A stretch of DNA of 8,095 bases from Actinomycetota bacterium (GCA_013697265.1 JACCXE010000449.1:1-8095); one strand, 5' to 3'. Counted from the first letter of the stretch, positions 1 to 6,996 are shown. Notes: generated by a model not told the origin, from the letters alone. Made by a program: numbers and translations.

Positions 1-64
1 TGCGGGAGGCAAGCCGCTGAAACGTTTCGCAGTTCTTATTGATGACTTCGCTTCGCTGCGTCAT
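1..64. other. Sequence downstream of rplN, with an imperfect palindrome; no recognisable gene
   Basis: These bases follow the rplN stop on the minus strand, where rplX (L24) usually begins within a few bases. The minus strand has an ATG at 64-62 directly abutting the rplN TAA, and the frame stays open to the window edge. Its peptide starts MTQRSEVINK, which does not resemble the L24 N-terminus (a basic KKGD..VI.GKDKG-type KOW motif). No GGAGG-like ribosome binding site is visible here for a later rplX start. The arms ATGAC and GTCAT, at 60-64 and 42-46, form a 5-bp inverted repeat around a 13-base loop containing the repeated unit GCGAA. It has no U-tract, so it is a poor intrinsic terminator. 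It could be an intergenic palindromic repeat or the start of an unrelated inserted gene; I cannot decide from 64 bases. Confidence 0.4.
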
Positions 65-433
65 TTAGAGCACCTCGGGCGCGAGAGAGACGATGCGCAT
101 GAACTTCTTGTCGCGCAGCTCGCGGCCCACCGGGCCGAAGATGCGCGTGCCGCGCGGCTGCTGCTGATCGTTGATCAACACGGCGGCGTTCTCGTCGAAA
201 CGGATGTAGGAGCCGTCGGGACGACGACGCTCTTTCTTGGTGCGCACAACGACACACTTCACGACGTCGCCGCGCTTGACCGCCGCGCCGGGGATCGCTT
301 CTTTCACCGTGGCAACGAAGATGTCGCCGATGCCGGCGTAACGACGACGCGAGCCGCCGAGCACCTTGATGCAGAGCACTTCCTTGGCGCCGCTGTTGTC
401 GGCGACGCGAAGTCGACTTTCCTGTTGAATCAT
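65..433 (-). CDS. rplN: 50S ribosomal protein L14
   Basis: L14 is a 50S protein that binds 23S rRNA at the subunit interface and contributes to intersubunit bridges. The product is 122 residues, the exact usual length. It starts [19 protein letters not shown], the very conserved L14 N-terminus, and continues with [23 protein letters not shown] (about 35-57), [10 protein letters not shown] (78-87), [15 protein letters not shown] (93-107) and the ending [13 protein letters not shown]. The ATG at 433-431 was chosen over a longer open frame because it gives this canonical start, has GGAG about 8 bases upstream, and overlaps the rpsQ stop as ATGA (4 bases). It ends in TAA. It is normally the first gene of the spc operon; here it is joined to the S10-type block without a gap, so it is probably co-transcribed and translationally coupled. 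Confidence 0.98.
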   Translation of the reverse strand: MIQQESRLRVADNSGAKEVLCIKVLGGSRRRYAGIGDIFVATVKEAIPGAAVKRGDVVKCVVVRTKKERRRPDGSYIRFDENAAVLINDQQQPRGTRIFGPVGRELRDKKFMRIVSLAPEVL

Positions 434-717
434 CGGGCGCGCTCCAGCACTTCTACGACCCGCCAGCGCTTGAGCTTGCTCAGCGGACGAGTTTCGGCCA
501 CGCGGACGCGGTCGCCGAGGCGAAGGTCGTTGGTTTCGTCGTGCGCGTACAGCTTCTTGGTGCGCTGCACGGTCTTGGAGTACTTCGCGTGACGGACGCG
601 TTCGATGACGGACACGACGACGGTCTTGTTCATCGCGTTCGAGGTGACCAGGCCCTCGCGAACCTTGCGCCGGTTGGGGCGCTCGGTTTCGGTTTCGTTG
701 TTTGTTGTGTCGGACAT
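430..717 (-). CDS. rpsQ: 30S ribosomal protein S17
   Basis: S17 is a primary 16S rRNA binding protein (OB fold) of the 30S subunit. The product is 95 residues. Residues about 18-95 match the family: [20 protein letters not shown] (20-39), then [20 protein letters not shown] and the OB-fold closing segment [27 protein letters not shown]. The first 14 or so residues are a polar, Thr/Asn/Glu-rich extension of the kind often seen in actinobacterial S17. The ATG at 717-715 overlaps the rpmC TGA by one base (TGATG), with GGAGG about 10 bases upstream, which supports this start. The 3' end overlaps rplN by 4 bases, so it should be translated in step with both neighbours. Confidence 0.97.
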   Translation of the reverse strand: MSDTTNNETETERPNRRKVREGLVTSNAMNKTVVVSVIERVRHAKYSKTVQRTKKLYAHDETNDLRLGDRVRVAETRPLSKLKRWRVVEVLERAR

Positions 718-944
718 CAGGCGTTGGCCTCCGTGGCCTCATGGGCGGCGATCTCGCGTTCGCGGATCAGCGTGGCGAGGCGAGCAACCTCACGACGCAG
801 TTCTCCGATGCGCGAGTTGTTATCGAGCTGACCGGTGGCCAGGTTGAACCGCAGGTTGAACAGTTCGGCCTTGGTCTCGGTGTAGCGGGCGGCCAGCTCT
901 TCGTCGGCCAGGGTCCGCAGTTCGGCGTTGTGCTTGGCGTTCAT
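717..944 (-). CDS. rpmC: 50S ribosomal protein L29
   Basis: L29 is a small two-helix 50S protein near the exit of the peptide tunnel, beside L23, where chaperones and secretion factors dock. The product is 75 residues, within the usual range. The family signature is clear: [35 protein letters not shown] at about 9-43, followed by a helix with [11 protein letters not shown]. The last 10 residues ([10 protein letters not shown]) are a short, poorly conserved tail. The ATG at 944-942 overlaps the rplP TGA by one base (TGATG). A strong ribosome binding site, GGTGGAGG, lies about 5 bases upstream. The position between L16 and S17 is the standard one. Confidence 0.97.
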   Translation of the reverse strand: MNAKHNAELRTLADEELAARYTETKAELFNLRFNLATGQLDNNSRIGELRREVARLATLIREREIAAHEATEANA

Positions 945-1375
945 CAGACCTCCACCTGCTCGGTCTGCACCTTGCGGGACACGACCTTGGCCTTGATCGG
1001 CAACTTCTGGATCGCACGCTCGAGCGCGGAACGCGACAACTCTTCGCCGACGCCACCGAGTTCGAACAGGATGCGGCCCGGCTTGACCACGGCTACCCAG
1101 AACTCAGGGTTGCCCTTGCCCGAACCCATGCGGGTTTCGGCCGGCTTCTGCGTAACAGGCTTGTCTGGAAACACGCGGATCCACACTTTGCCGCCGCGCT
1201 TTACGTGGCGGGTCATCGCAATACGGGCGGCCTCGATTTGGCGGGCCGTGATCCAACCGGGCTCAAGAGCCTGTATGCCGAAGTCACCGAAGGACACCGT
1301 GGTGCCGCCCTTGGCCTGACCCGACATGCGCCCGCGCTGCTGCTTGCGGTGCTTGACCTTTCGGGGCATCAACAT
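944..1375 (-). CDS. rplP: 50S ribosomal protein L16
   Basis: L16 is a late-assembling 50S protein that contacts the A-site tRNA elbow and the central protuberance. The product is 143 residues, close to the family norm of about 137-145. Starting at ATG 1375 gives the canonical [18 protein letters not shown]-terminus. An in-frame upstream start at 1588 would add 71 residues of unrelated Arg/Ser-rich sequence lying over rpsC, so I rejected it. Other landmarks are [23 protein letters not shown] (29-51), [26 protein letters not shown] (63-88), in which the RMGSGKG loop is the most conserved part of the family, and ILFELGG (102-108). One base separates it from the rpsC stop, and AAGGA lies about 13 bases upstream, so coupling to rpsC is likely. 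Confidence 0.97.
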   Translation of the reverse strand: MLMPRKVKHRKQQRGRMSGQAKGGTTVSFGDFGIQALEPGWITARQIEAARIAMTRHVKRGGKVWIRVFPDKPVTQKPAETRMGSGKGNPEFWVAVVKPGRILFELGGVGEELSRSALERAIQKLPIKAKVVSRKVQTEQVEV

Positions 1376-1376
1376 T

Positions 1377-2300
1377 TCAGTCGGTGTCCTTGTGGAAGTG
1401 CGGTGCCTCGTGATGCTCCTTGAGGCGACGGTTGATGTCTTCTTCTTCGGCAAGAATGCGCTCGAGATCCGGATCTGCCTCCGGGATGATCGGCGCCTCC
1501 TCGACAACGTTCTCGGGCAGGCTTGTACCGGGCTCGGACCCGAGCTCACCAAGTGCGGCGCTGCGCTTGCCGCCACCAGCGGTGACAACGCGTTTGGGAC
1601 GAGGCTCGCCCGACGTGTCGCCGACAGCCATCGCCGCCTCGCGGCTGATCTTGTCGTCCGTGGAAAGTTTGTACGGCAGGATGTCGCCCTTGTAGATCCA
1701 GACCTTTACGCCGATGCGGCCGTAGGTGGTCTTGGCCTCGCGGAAGCCGTAGTCGATGTCGGCGCGCAAAGTGTGCAACGGCACCCGACCGTCGCGGTAC
1801 GTGAGCGACCGGCTCATTTCGGCGCCGCCGAGGCGACCGCCGCAGCGAACGCGGATGCCCTGCGCTCCGGCCTTCTGCACGGTTTGCATCGCACGCTTCA
1901 TGGCACGACGGAAGCTGACGCGACCTGCGAGCTGGTCTGCGATGCCCTGCGCAATAAGGGCCGCGTCGAGTTCGGGCTGTGCGATCTCGCGGATGTTGAG
2001 CTGTACCTTCGGATTGTTCGTGATCTTGATCAGCGCTTCACGCAGACGATCGGCCTCGGCCCCGCGCCGACCGATGACGATGCCGGGGCGGGCGGTGTGC
2101 AGGTCGATTCGCAGGCGGTCACGCGTGCGCTCGACTTCAATGCGGCTGACGGCAGCGCGCTCGAGCTGCTTGCTCAAGTAGTCGCGGATCTTCCAGTCCT
2201 CGATGACGTAGTTCTGGTACTCGCGATCGGCGAACCAACGGCTCTTCCAATCGGTGGTTACGCCGAGGCGGAAACCATATGGATTGACCTTTTGGCCCAT
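1377..2300 (-). CDS. rpsC: 30S ribosomal protein S3 with a long acidic C-terminal extension
   Basis: S3 forms part of the 30S head at the mRNA entry tunnel and takes part in mRNA helicase activity. The product is 307 residues, whereas most bacterial S3 proteins are about 210-275. The N-terminus [20 protein letters not shown] is canonical. A KH domain follows, with its GxxG loop in [17 protein letters not shown] (71-87). The C-terminal S3 domain follows, with [31 protein letters not shown] (155-185) and [14 protein letters not shown] (194-207). Residues about 212-307 are an extension: a Lys/Arg/Gly/Ser-rich stretch, then an acidic stretch ([20 protein letters not shown]), ending in a His-rich piece [11 protein letters not shown] (295-305). 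The ATG at 2300 overlaps the rplV TAA by one base (TAATG), and AAGGA lies nearby. Identity is certain; the function of the tail is unknown. Confidence 0.97.
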   Translation of the reverse strand: MGQKVNPYGFRLGVTTDWKSRWFADREYQNYVIEDWKIRDYLSKQLERAAVSRIEVERTRDRLRIDLHTARPGIVIGRRGAEADRLREALIKITNNPKVQLNIREIAQPELDAALIAQGIADQLAGRVSFRRAMKRAMQTVQKAGAQGIRVRCGGRLGGAEMSRSLTYRDGRVPLHTLRADIDYGFREAKTTYGRIGVKVWIYKGDILPYKLSTDDKISREAAMAVGDTSGEPRPKRVVTAGGGKRSAALGELGSEPGTSLPENVVEEAPIIPEADPDLERILAEEEDINRRLKEHHEAPHFHKDTD

Positions 2301-3109
2301 TACTCAGCGTCCTTGTTTTCGTCAGCGGCCGGCTCTTCAGCAGGTGCCTCTTCAGCGGGGGCTTCCTCAGCCGGTGCTTCATCGGCAGCGGCGTCAGCCG
2401 CGGCCGCTTCCTCCGTCGCTTCGACCGCTAGCTCGCTCTGTTCGTCGAGCTTCGCTTCAGCTTCTTCGGTGACTGCCTCGAGCGTGTCGGCCGCGTCGTC
2501 GACGATCACCGGCGTCTCGTTCACGACGACCGCGTCGACGATCGCCTCGCCGTGATCGTGACCCTCGTGATCGTGGTCATGCGTTTCAGTTGCGCCACCC
2601 TGCGTTTCGGCTGGGCCGCCCTGGACCTTTTGCGATGCGGCCACGCGAGCACGGCGACCGCGCTCTTGGTTCGCCCCGGTGCGACGACTACGCCGCTCGA
2701 CTTGCGCTGCTTCGGCCTTGGCTTTGATCCGGGCCAGGCGGTCTTCGGGCAGACGGCTCACAATGATCGTGATGTGGCTGGTGCGCTTGAAGATCTTGCC
2801 GGCGCGGCCGCGGGCGCGGGGCTTGAAACGCTTCTGCGTGCGGGCCTCGTCGGCGAAGCACGCGGACACGAACAATTCCTCGCCGTTCATTTCGTCGTTG
2901 TGCTCGGCATTCGCTACCGCGCTATCGAGCAGCTTGCCCACCGTGGTTGCGGCGTCGCGCTCGCAGAACTCGAGCACGTCACGCGCGCTCTTCACGTCGA
3001 GGCCGCGGATCAAGTCGAGCACTACGCGGACCTTGCTGGCCGAACCGGGCGCGTTGCGCAGCACGGCGCGGGTGCCCTCGCGCTCGTTGGTCTTGGTACC
3101 AAAAGTCAT
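2300..3109 (-). CDS. rplV: 50S ribosomal protein L22 with a very long acidic, His/Asp-containing C-terminal extension
   Basis: L22 binds 23S rRNA and lines the nascent-peptide exit tunnel with a long beta hairpin. The product is 269 residues, over twice the usual 110-130. Residues about 11-120 are a normal L22: [25 protein letters not shown] (12-36), [10 protein letters not shown] (63-72), and the hairpin [22 protein letters not shown] (83-104), followed by HITIIVS. Next come a basic linker, rich in Arg and Lys (about 121-160), a metal-site-like run [11 protein letters not shown] (177-187), and an acidic Ala/Glu tail (188-269) containing the tandem unit EAPAE three times (244-258). The ATG at 3109 overlaps the rpsS TAA by one base. 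The core is certain. The extension is in the same frame with no stop, so it is a real part of the predicted protein, with unknown role. Confidence 0.95.
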   Translation of the reverse strand: MTFGTKTNEREGTRAVLRNAPGSASKVRVVLDLIRGLDVKSARDVLEFCERDAATTVGKLLDSAVANAEHNDEMNGEELFVSACFADEARTQKRFKPRARGRAGKIFKRTSHITIIVSRLPEDRLARIKAKAEAAQVERRSRRTGANQERGRRARVAASQKVQGGPAETQGGATETHDHDHEGHDHGEAIVDAVVVNETPVIVDDAADTLEAVTEEAEAKLDEQSELAVEATEEAAAADAAADEAPAEEAPAEEAPAEEPAADENKDAE

Positions 3110-3387
3110 TACCGGCGGCCCTGACGCTCTTGGCCCGCGTGGTAGCGGAAGGTGCGGGTGGGCGCGAACTCGCCGAGCTTGTGACCGACCATCGACTCGG
3201 TGAGGTACACGGGCACATGCTTACGACCGTCGTGCACAGCGACCGTGTGGCCGACCATGTCGGGGATGATCGTGGAGCGACGGGACCAGGTCTTGATGAC
3301 CTTCTTGTCGTTCGCGGCGTTCAGTGCGTCCACCTTTTTGAGGAGATGGCCGTCAACAAATGGGCCCTTCTTAAGACTGCGTGGCAT
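3109..3387 (-). CDS. rpsS: 30S ribosomal protein S19
   Basis: S19 sits in the 30S head, with S13, and binds 16S rRNA near the A-site. The product is 92 residues, the standard length. It starts [19 protein letters not shown] and contains [47 protein letters not shown] (34-80), which is close to the family consensus and includes the invariant GHKLGEF. A good ribosome binding site (GGAGG) lies about 10 bases before the ATG, within the end of rplB. The 7-base gap from the rplB stop and the one-base overlap with rplV fit one operon. Nothing unusual is seen. Confidence 0.98.
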   Translation of the reverse strand: MPRSLKKGPFVDGHLLKKVDALNAANDKKVIKTWSRRSTIIPDMVGHTVAVHDGRKHVPVYLTESMVGHKLGEFAPTRTFRYHAGQERQGRR

Positions 3388-3394
3388 TTCTTAT

Positions 3395-4231
3395 CTACCT
3401 CCGCGCCCCGCGCCCACGGCGCCGGCGGATGATCATTGAGTCGGAATCCTTGCGACGGGCGCGGGTGCGCCCTTCGGGCTTGCCCCACGGGGAGACGGGA
3501 TGCCGTCCACCTGAGGTCTTTCCTTCGCCACCACCGTGCGGGTGGTCGACGGGGTTCATGGCAACGCCGCGGGTCTGCGGGCGCTTGCCCAGCCAACGAC
3601 TGCGGCCGGCCTTGCCGACCTTGATGAGCTCGAACTCGGAGTTACCGACTTCGCCCACCGTGGCCCGGCAATCGATCGGCACACGGCGCATCTCGGAGGA
3701 AGGCAGACGGAGCGTTGCGAACGCACCTTCGCGGGCCACGAGCTGAACGCTCGATCCGGCCGAGCGAGCCATCTTGCCGCCTGCGCCCGGATAGAGCTCG
3801 ACGTTGTGAATGACGGTACCGACCGGGATGTAACGCATCGGCAGCGCATTCCCCACGCGGATCTCGGCACCCTGGCCGCTTTGCAGCGTGTCGCCGACGT
3901 TCAGGTTCTTGGGAGCGAGGATGTAGCGCTTCTCGCCGTCCACATAGTGCAGCAAGGCGATGCGACAGTTGCGGTTGGGGTCGTATTCGATGGTCGCGAC
4001 CTTGGCCGGCACGCCGTCTTTGTTCCGCTTGAAGTCGACCTTGCGGTACTGCTGCTTGTGGCCGCCGCCGCGGTGACGCGAGGTCTTGCGGCCGTAGCTG
4101 TTGCGGCCACCGCTCTTGGGTGACGGCTCGAGCAGCGACTTTTCGGGCGTGGTGGAGGTGACGTCTTTGAAGTCCGACACCGACATGAAGCGTCGGGCCG
4201 GGCTGGTGGGCTTGCGCTTACGAAGTGCCAT
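3395..4231 (-). CDS. rplB: 50S ribosomal protein L2
   Basis: L2 is one of the largest 50S core proteins. It is needed for subunit association and lies close to the peptidyl transferase centre. The product is 278 residues, the standard length. It begins [18 protein letters not shown] and has the conserved [22 protein letters not shown] (42-63). The hallmark [13 protein letters not shown] is at 225-237; its His is the residue (H229 in E. coli) linked to peptidyl transferase activity. [18 protein letters not shown] (247-264) and a basic tail [12 protein letters not shown] follow. It starts 4 bases after the rplW TAG and stops 7 bases before rpsS. An upstream GAGGG can serve as ribosome binding site. 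Nothing unusual is seen. Confidence 0.98.
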   Translation of the reverse strand: MALRKRKPTSPARRFMSVSDFKDVTSTTPEKSLLEPSPKSGGRNSYGRKTSRHRGGGHKQQYRKVDFKRNKDGVPAKVATIEYDPNRNCRIALLHYVDGEKRYILAPKNLNVGDTLQSGQGAEIRVGNALPMRYIPVGTVIHNVELYPGAGGKMARSAGSSVQLVAREGAFATLRLPSSEMRRVPIDCRATVGEVGNSEFELIKVGKAGRSRWLGKRPQTRGVAMNPVDHPHGGGEGKTSGGRHPVSPWGKPEGRTRARRKDSDSMIIRRRRGRGARR

Positions 4232-4235
4232 TGCT

Positions 4236-4526
4236 CTAACCCTCGAACATTTCGATTCGGTCGTCGCCCTTGAGGGTGACGATGGCGCGCTTGGTATCGG
4301 CGCGCTTGCCGTAGGTGAAGCTGCGCCGGTTGCGCTTGCGCTTGCCCTGCCGGTTCAGCGTGTTGACCTTGGCCACCCGCACGTTGAAGATGGCCTGGAT
4401 CGCATCGCGAATCTCGGGCTTCGACGCGTCGGGGTGGACGATGAACGTGTACACGCCGTTGTCGAGCAGCCCGTAGGACTTCTCAGAGACAACCGGCTTG
4501 ATGATGACGTCGCGGGGGTCCCTCAT
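4236..4526 (-). CDS. rplW: 50S ribosomal protein L23
   Basis: L23 is a 50S protein at the tunnel exit and is the docking site for trigger factor and SRP. The product is 96 residues, the usual length. The N-terminal [18 protein letters not shown] is the family signature. The segment [33 protein letters not shown] (26-58) is the classic L23 core, followed by the basic loop [27 protein letters not shown]. The ATG at 4526 overlaps the rplD TGA by 4 bases (ATGA). A strong GAGGAGG ribosome binding site at 4534-4540 lies inside the rplD end and fixes this start. Confidence 0.98.
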   Translation of the reverse strand: MRDPRDVIIKPVVSEKSYGLLDNGVYTFIVHPDASKPEIRDAIQAIFNVRVAKVNTLNRQGKRKRNRRSFTYGKRADTKRAIVTLKGDDRIEMFEG

Positions 4527-5248
4527 TCCGAGGCCTCCTCAGGGGTTTGGGCCACGGGCTCGGTGGCAACCGGTGCCTCTTCAGCGACCGGTGGCTCTTC
4601 AGCGACAGGCGCGGGGACGTCGGCCACATCGGCCACGGCATCGGCGCCGGGCAGCGTGGACGTCGAAAAGACAATCCAGTCGTTGTTCAACACGTCGTAG
4701 GTATTGAGCTCGCCCGAGAGGATGCACTGCACCTCGGGGAGGTTGCGGAACGACTTGAAGGCGTCTTCGTCCTCGCGGCTGATAACGACCAGCACGCTGT
4801 CGGACACGCCAAGCGCCTTGAGCGCAGCCACGGCAGCCTTGGTAGAGGGCTTTTCGAAGTTCCAGTTGTCCACGACGACGACGCGGCCTTCGTTGGCCCG
4901 GTCGGAGAGCGCGCTCCTAAGCGCGAGGGCGATCATCTTCTTGGGCGTCCGCTGCGCGTAGCTGCGGGGCTTGGGGCCCAGCGCCACGCCGCCGCCGGCC
5001 CACTGGGGGGCGCGGATGGAACCCTGGCGGGCCCGACCAGTGCCCTTTTGGCGCCACGGCTTCTTGCCACCGCCGCGCACTTCGGCGCGGGTGAGCGTTG
5101 ATTGGGTACCGGCTCGGGCGGCCGCTAGCTGCGCCGTGACGACTTGGTGCATTACCGGCACGTTGGGCTGCACACCGAAAACGGTGTCAGCGAGGGTGAC
5201 GGACCCGGCATTGCCGCCTGTGATGGTGCGGATCGAAAGGTCGGCCAT
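4523..5248 (-). CDS. rplD: 50S ribosomal protein L4 with an acidic C-terminal tail
   Basis: L4 binds 23S rRNA, and its loop reaches into the exit tunnel. In several bacteria it also represses its own operon, by acting on the S10 leader. The product is 241 residues against the usual 200-220. The core is intact: the tunnel loop [31 protein letters not shown] (53-83), [12 protein letters not shown] (86-97), and the Rossmann-like part with VVVVDNW (123-129) and the ending [12 protein letters not shown] (188-199). Residues 201-241 are an added Ala/Val/Pro/Glu tail with repeats such as [15 protein letters not shown]. The ATG directly abuts the rplC TAA, with no intervening base. The upstream ribosome binding site is weak, so coupling to rplC is likely. 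The role of the tail is unknown. Confidence 0.97.
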   Translation of the reverse strand: MADLSIRTITGGNAGSVTLADTVFGVQPNVPVMHQVVTAQLAAARAGTQSTLTRAEVRGGGKKPWRQKGTGRARQGSIRAPQWAGGGVALGPKPRSYAQRTPKKMIALALRSALSDRANEGRVVVVDNWNFEKPSTKAAVAALKALGVSDSVLVVISREDEDAFKSFRNLPEVQCILSGELNTYDVLNNDWIVFSTSTLPGADAVADVADVPAPVAEEPPVAEEAPVATEPVAQTPEEASE

Positions 5249-5890
5249 TTACTTCTGCTTCCGAACGGCATTGCGAATAAGGACGAGACCGCCGCGGGGG
5301 CCCGGAACATTGCCCTTGACCAGCAACAACTCGCGCTCGGCGTCGGCCTGGACTACTTCGAGGTTCAGCGTGGTGACCTGCTCGCCACCCATCCGGCCCG
5401 CCATCTTCGTGCCCTTGAACACGCGCGACGGGGTGGCGCAGGCGCCGATCGAGCCGGGAGCGCGGTGCTTCTTGTGATTACCGTGGGTCGCCTTCTGGCC
5501 CTTGAAGTTGTGACGCTTCATACCGCCGGCAAATCCCTTGCCCTTGCTCACCGCGGTGACGTCGATCTTCTCGCCCGCCTCGAGCACGTCGACGCCGATC
5601 GAGTCGCCCACGTTGTAGGCACCCGCATCGTCGATGCGCAGTTCGATGAGTCGCTTGCCCGGGTCGACGCCGGCCTTGGCGAAATGGCCGGTCTCGGGCT
5701 TGTTGACCCGGGAGGCCTTCACCTGGCCGAAGGTGACCTGAACAGCGCTATAGCCGTCACGGTCGGACGTCTTGACCTGCACGACGCGGGCCGGGACGAC
5801 GCGAACCACTGTCACCGGGATCAACCGGTGCTGCTCGTCCCAAATCTGCGTCATGCCGACCTTTTCGCCGACGATCGCTTTGGTTGCCAT
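5249..5890 (-). CDS. rplC: 50S ribosomal protein L3
   Basis: L3 is an early-assembling 50S protein reaching towards the peptidyl transferase centre. With the start at ATG 5890 the product is 213 residues, matching the usual 205-220. The N-terminus [20 protein letters not shown] is canonical. A longer in-frame TTG start at 5941 would add 17 residues encoded by the leader hairpin, so I rejected it. The hallmark region is [50 protein letters not shown], with the HRAPGSIG motif at about 140-147. An AAGG about 8 bases upstream is a modest ribosome binding site. It is the first gene of the ribosomal block here; rpsJ, which usually precedes it, is absent. It follows a structured leader of about 160 nt. 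Confidence 0.97.
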   Translation of the reverse strand: MATKAIVGEKVGMTQIWDEQHRLIPVTVVRVVPARVVQVKTSDRDGYSAVQVTFGQVKASRVNKPETGHFAKAGVDPGKRLIELRIDDAGAYNVGDSIGVDVLEAGEKIDVTAVSKGKGFAGGMKRHNFKGQKATHGNHKKHRAPGSIGACATPSRVFKGTKMAGRMGGEQVTTLNLEVVQADAERELLLVKGNVPGPRGGLVLIRNAVRKQK

Positions 5891-5918
5891 TGCTCGGACC
5901 TTGTCTCTTCTCACGCGG

Positions 5919-5950
5919 ACGCTCCGCCCGGGCATGCCCAAGCGGAGCGC
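5919..5950 (-). promoter_or_regulatory. Strong leader hairpin immediately upstream of rplC
   Basis: On the minus strand the arms CGCTCCGC (5942-5949) and GCGGAGCG (5920-5927) pair perfectly over 8 bp. They are extended inwards by two U.G wobbles and a GGG/CCC stem closing a CATG tetraloop, and outwards by one more G.U pair, giving about 14 bp in total. The hairpin ends 28 bases before the rplC ATG. The following bases are purine-rich with no run of U, so it is not a classical intrinsic terminator. It could be a binding site for an autoregulating ribosomal protein, an attenuator acting with another factor, or a structure that stabilises the mRNA 5' end. The pairing is read directly from the sequence; the role is inferred. 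Confidence 0.6.
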
Positions 5951-5976
5951 TAATTACGTTGTGCCACGGGGTTCCC

Positions 5977-6016
5977 GGCTGCTCCTCACGAGTGAGGCAG
6001 CCCACCGCGAAGGTGG
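5977..6016 (-). promoter_or_regulatory. Two adjacent leader hairpins in the rplC 5' untranslated region
   Basis: The upstream hairpin has arms CCACC (6012-6016) and GGTGG (6002-6006) with a TTCGC loop. The downstream one has GGCTGC (5997-6002) pairing with GCAGCC (5977-5982), and an inner CTCA/TGAG stem on a CTCG loop with a 2-base bulge. The two share the base at 6002, so they either stack as neighbours, with the second stem one pair shorter, or compete at their boundary. They lie about 35-50 nt after the predicted transcription start. Ribosomal protein leaders that mimic rRNA typically look like this, but no specific known leader family is recognised. Confidence 0.5.
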
Positions 6017-6057
6017 ACCAAACGGGCGCCCGCGGACATCGATTTGCGAACCGGACA

Positions 6058-6087
6058 AGATTAGCGGTTCTGCGGAGCCTTTGTCGA
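6058..6087 (-). promoter_or_regulatory. Predicted promoter of the ribosomal protein operon
   Basis: On the minus strand a -35-like TCGACA (6082-6087, five of six bases of TTGACA) and a -10-like TAATCT (6058-6063, fitting the actinobacterial TAnnnT form) are separated by 18 bases. Transcription would begin near 6051, leaving a leader of about 160 nt before rplC. The promoter lies right after the stop of the oxidoreductase gene, and no strong intrinsic terminator separates them. Read-through from the upstream genes is therefore possible. A 6-bp inverted repeat (GAACCG at 6065-6070, CGGTTC at 6048-6053) flanks the -10. Confidence 0.5.
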
Positions 6088-6097
6088 AAGCGATGAA

Positions 6098-6979
6098 TCA
6101 GGCCCGCAGTTGGGCCTCGGCCGCGCTCAGGATTCGCTGAAGGTGCAGGCCACGGTGGATATCGGGAGCGTCCGTTGGTGTGCCGGCCGCCGCGGCCGCA
6201 AGCGCGGCGGGGACTTTGGCCATCGAGGTGGCGTCGGCGACCGTGGCGCAATTCAACGAGGCCGAACCGCTGCCCGAAAACACCTCGACGCTCGAAACGC
6301 TGGCAACGCCTGCGGTTGCGCACATGTCGACGCTGCTGGTGGCCCCATTTTCGTGTTCAAGGAGCAACGAAACCCACCCGAGGAGGTCACCGCTGGCTTT
6401 CACGCCCACAACGGGGCCCATGGCTGCATCGATCAGGTCGACCACGTGAGGGCCGAGGTCGAGCAGCGGACCTCGTTCGAGTCGCCACGGGGTCGCGAAG
6501 GGGCTGTCGCCGAGCAGCGCGCCCGAAACCATCATTCCCCTGCCTCCGAGTAGATGTCCGAGACCCCTGACCTCGGCGATGAAGTCGCCGGTGGCCTGGG
6601 CGAATCGCCACGACAGCAGCACTACGGTGCCCACCCCGGCCTCCTCGACCGCCGCCACGAGCCTTTCCGCCGCGTCGAGCTCGAGCGCGATCGGTTTCTC
6701 GAGCAGGAGTGTCTTTCCGGCCCGGGCCGCCACGACCGCCATTTCGGCCTGCACGGTGGGCGGTACGCAGAATGCGACCGCGTCGCACTGGGCGAGCAAC
6801 GCCTCGTACGTCGCCGCCACCGCCGCTCCGTTGCGATCCGCCGTTTTTGCGGCCGCCTCGCGGCGGCGGGCCCAGACTGCGGTGAGCGTCGTGTGCGGGC
6901 TATTCGCCAGCACGGGACCGTGGACCATGTTCGCCCAGGGGCCGGCGCCGACGAGTCCAACTCTGAGCGGCTCGGTCAC
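6098..6979 (-). CDS. Gfo/Idh/MocA family NAD(P)-dependent oxidoreductase
   Basis: This looks like a cytosolic dehydrogenase of the glucose-fructose oxidoreductase / inositol dehydrogenase superfamily, which oxidises or reduces sugars, inositols and related polyols; the substrate cannot be told from sequence. The product is 293 residues, shorter than the usual 330-390. The N-terminal Rossmann domain has VGLVGAGPWA (7-16) for dinucleotide binding, then DAVAFCVPP (66-74) and the hallmark EKPIA (94-98), whose Lys is normally catalytic. The C-terminal domain has LLDLGPHVVDLIDAAMG (172-188), matching the family's D.G.H..D motif. The later beta-sheet region is short, which accounts for the small size. 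The start is GTG at 6979, 17 bases after the upstream TAG, without a clear ribosome binding site. It probably belongs to one transcript with the AlkB-like gene. Confidence 0.85.
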   Translation of the reverse strand: MTEPLRVGLVGAGPWANMVHGPVLANSPHTTLTAVWARRREAAAKTADRNGAAVAATYEALLAQCDAVAFCVPPTVQAEMAVVAARAGKTLLLEKPIALELDAAERLVAAVEEAGVGTVVLLSWRFAQATGDFIAEVRGLGHLLGGRGMMVSGALLGDSPFATPWRLERGPLLDLGPHVVDLIDAAMGPVVGVKASGDLLGWVSLLLEHENGATSSVDMCATAGVASVSSVEVFSGSGSASLNCATVADATSMAKVPAALAAAAAGTPTDAPDIHRGLHLQRILSAAEAQLRA

Positions 6980-6996
6980 AGCGCCATCATGCGTCG

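Noticed and set aside
944..1588. L16 with a 71-residue N-terminal extension
   Set aside because: The extra part is read out of frame from rpsC and looks like Arg/Ser-rich shadow sequence; ATG 1375 gives the canonical L16 start.
2334..2380. Tandem DNA repeat as a mobile or CRISPR-like array
   Set aside because: The periodicity is the codons for EAPAE in the rplV tail, stays in frame, and has no spacers or flanking element features.
1326..2555. A 409-codon open frame on the plus strand opposite rpsC and rplV
   Set aside because: It is antisense to two certain ribosomal protein genes. Its Ala/Ser-rich product mirrors the GC-rich third codon positions and the EAPAE repeats of rplV, and it matches no family I recognise.
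5891..5941. L3 starting at a TTG at 5941
   Set aside because: The added 17 residues come from the leader hairpin, and the conserved family N-terminus begins at ATG 5890.
5919..5950. The strong hairpin as a rho-independent terminator of the upstream genes
   Set aside because: It lacks a U-tract and lies downstream of the predicted promoter, directly in front of rplC, so it would sit within the ribosomal operon's own leader.
5144..5953. A 269-codon open frame on the plus strand opposite rplC
   Set aside because: It is a shadow of the highly conserved rplC coding strand, with low-complexity His/Asp/Leu composition and no recognisable domain.
5986..6039. A 17-codon upstream open frame in the rplC leader as a leader peptide
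   Set aside because: It has no ribosome binding site, no run of regulatory codons, and overlaps the hairpins; an ATG there is likely by chance.
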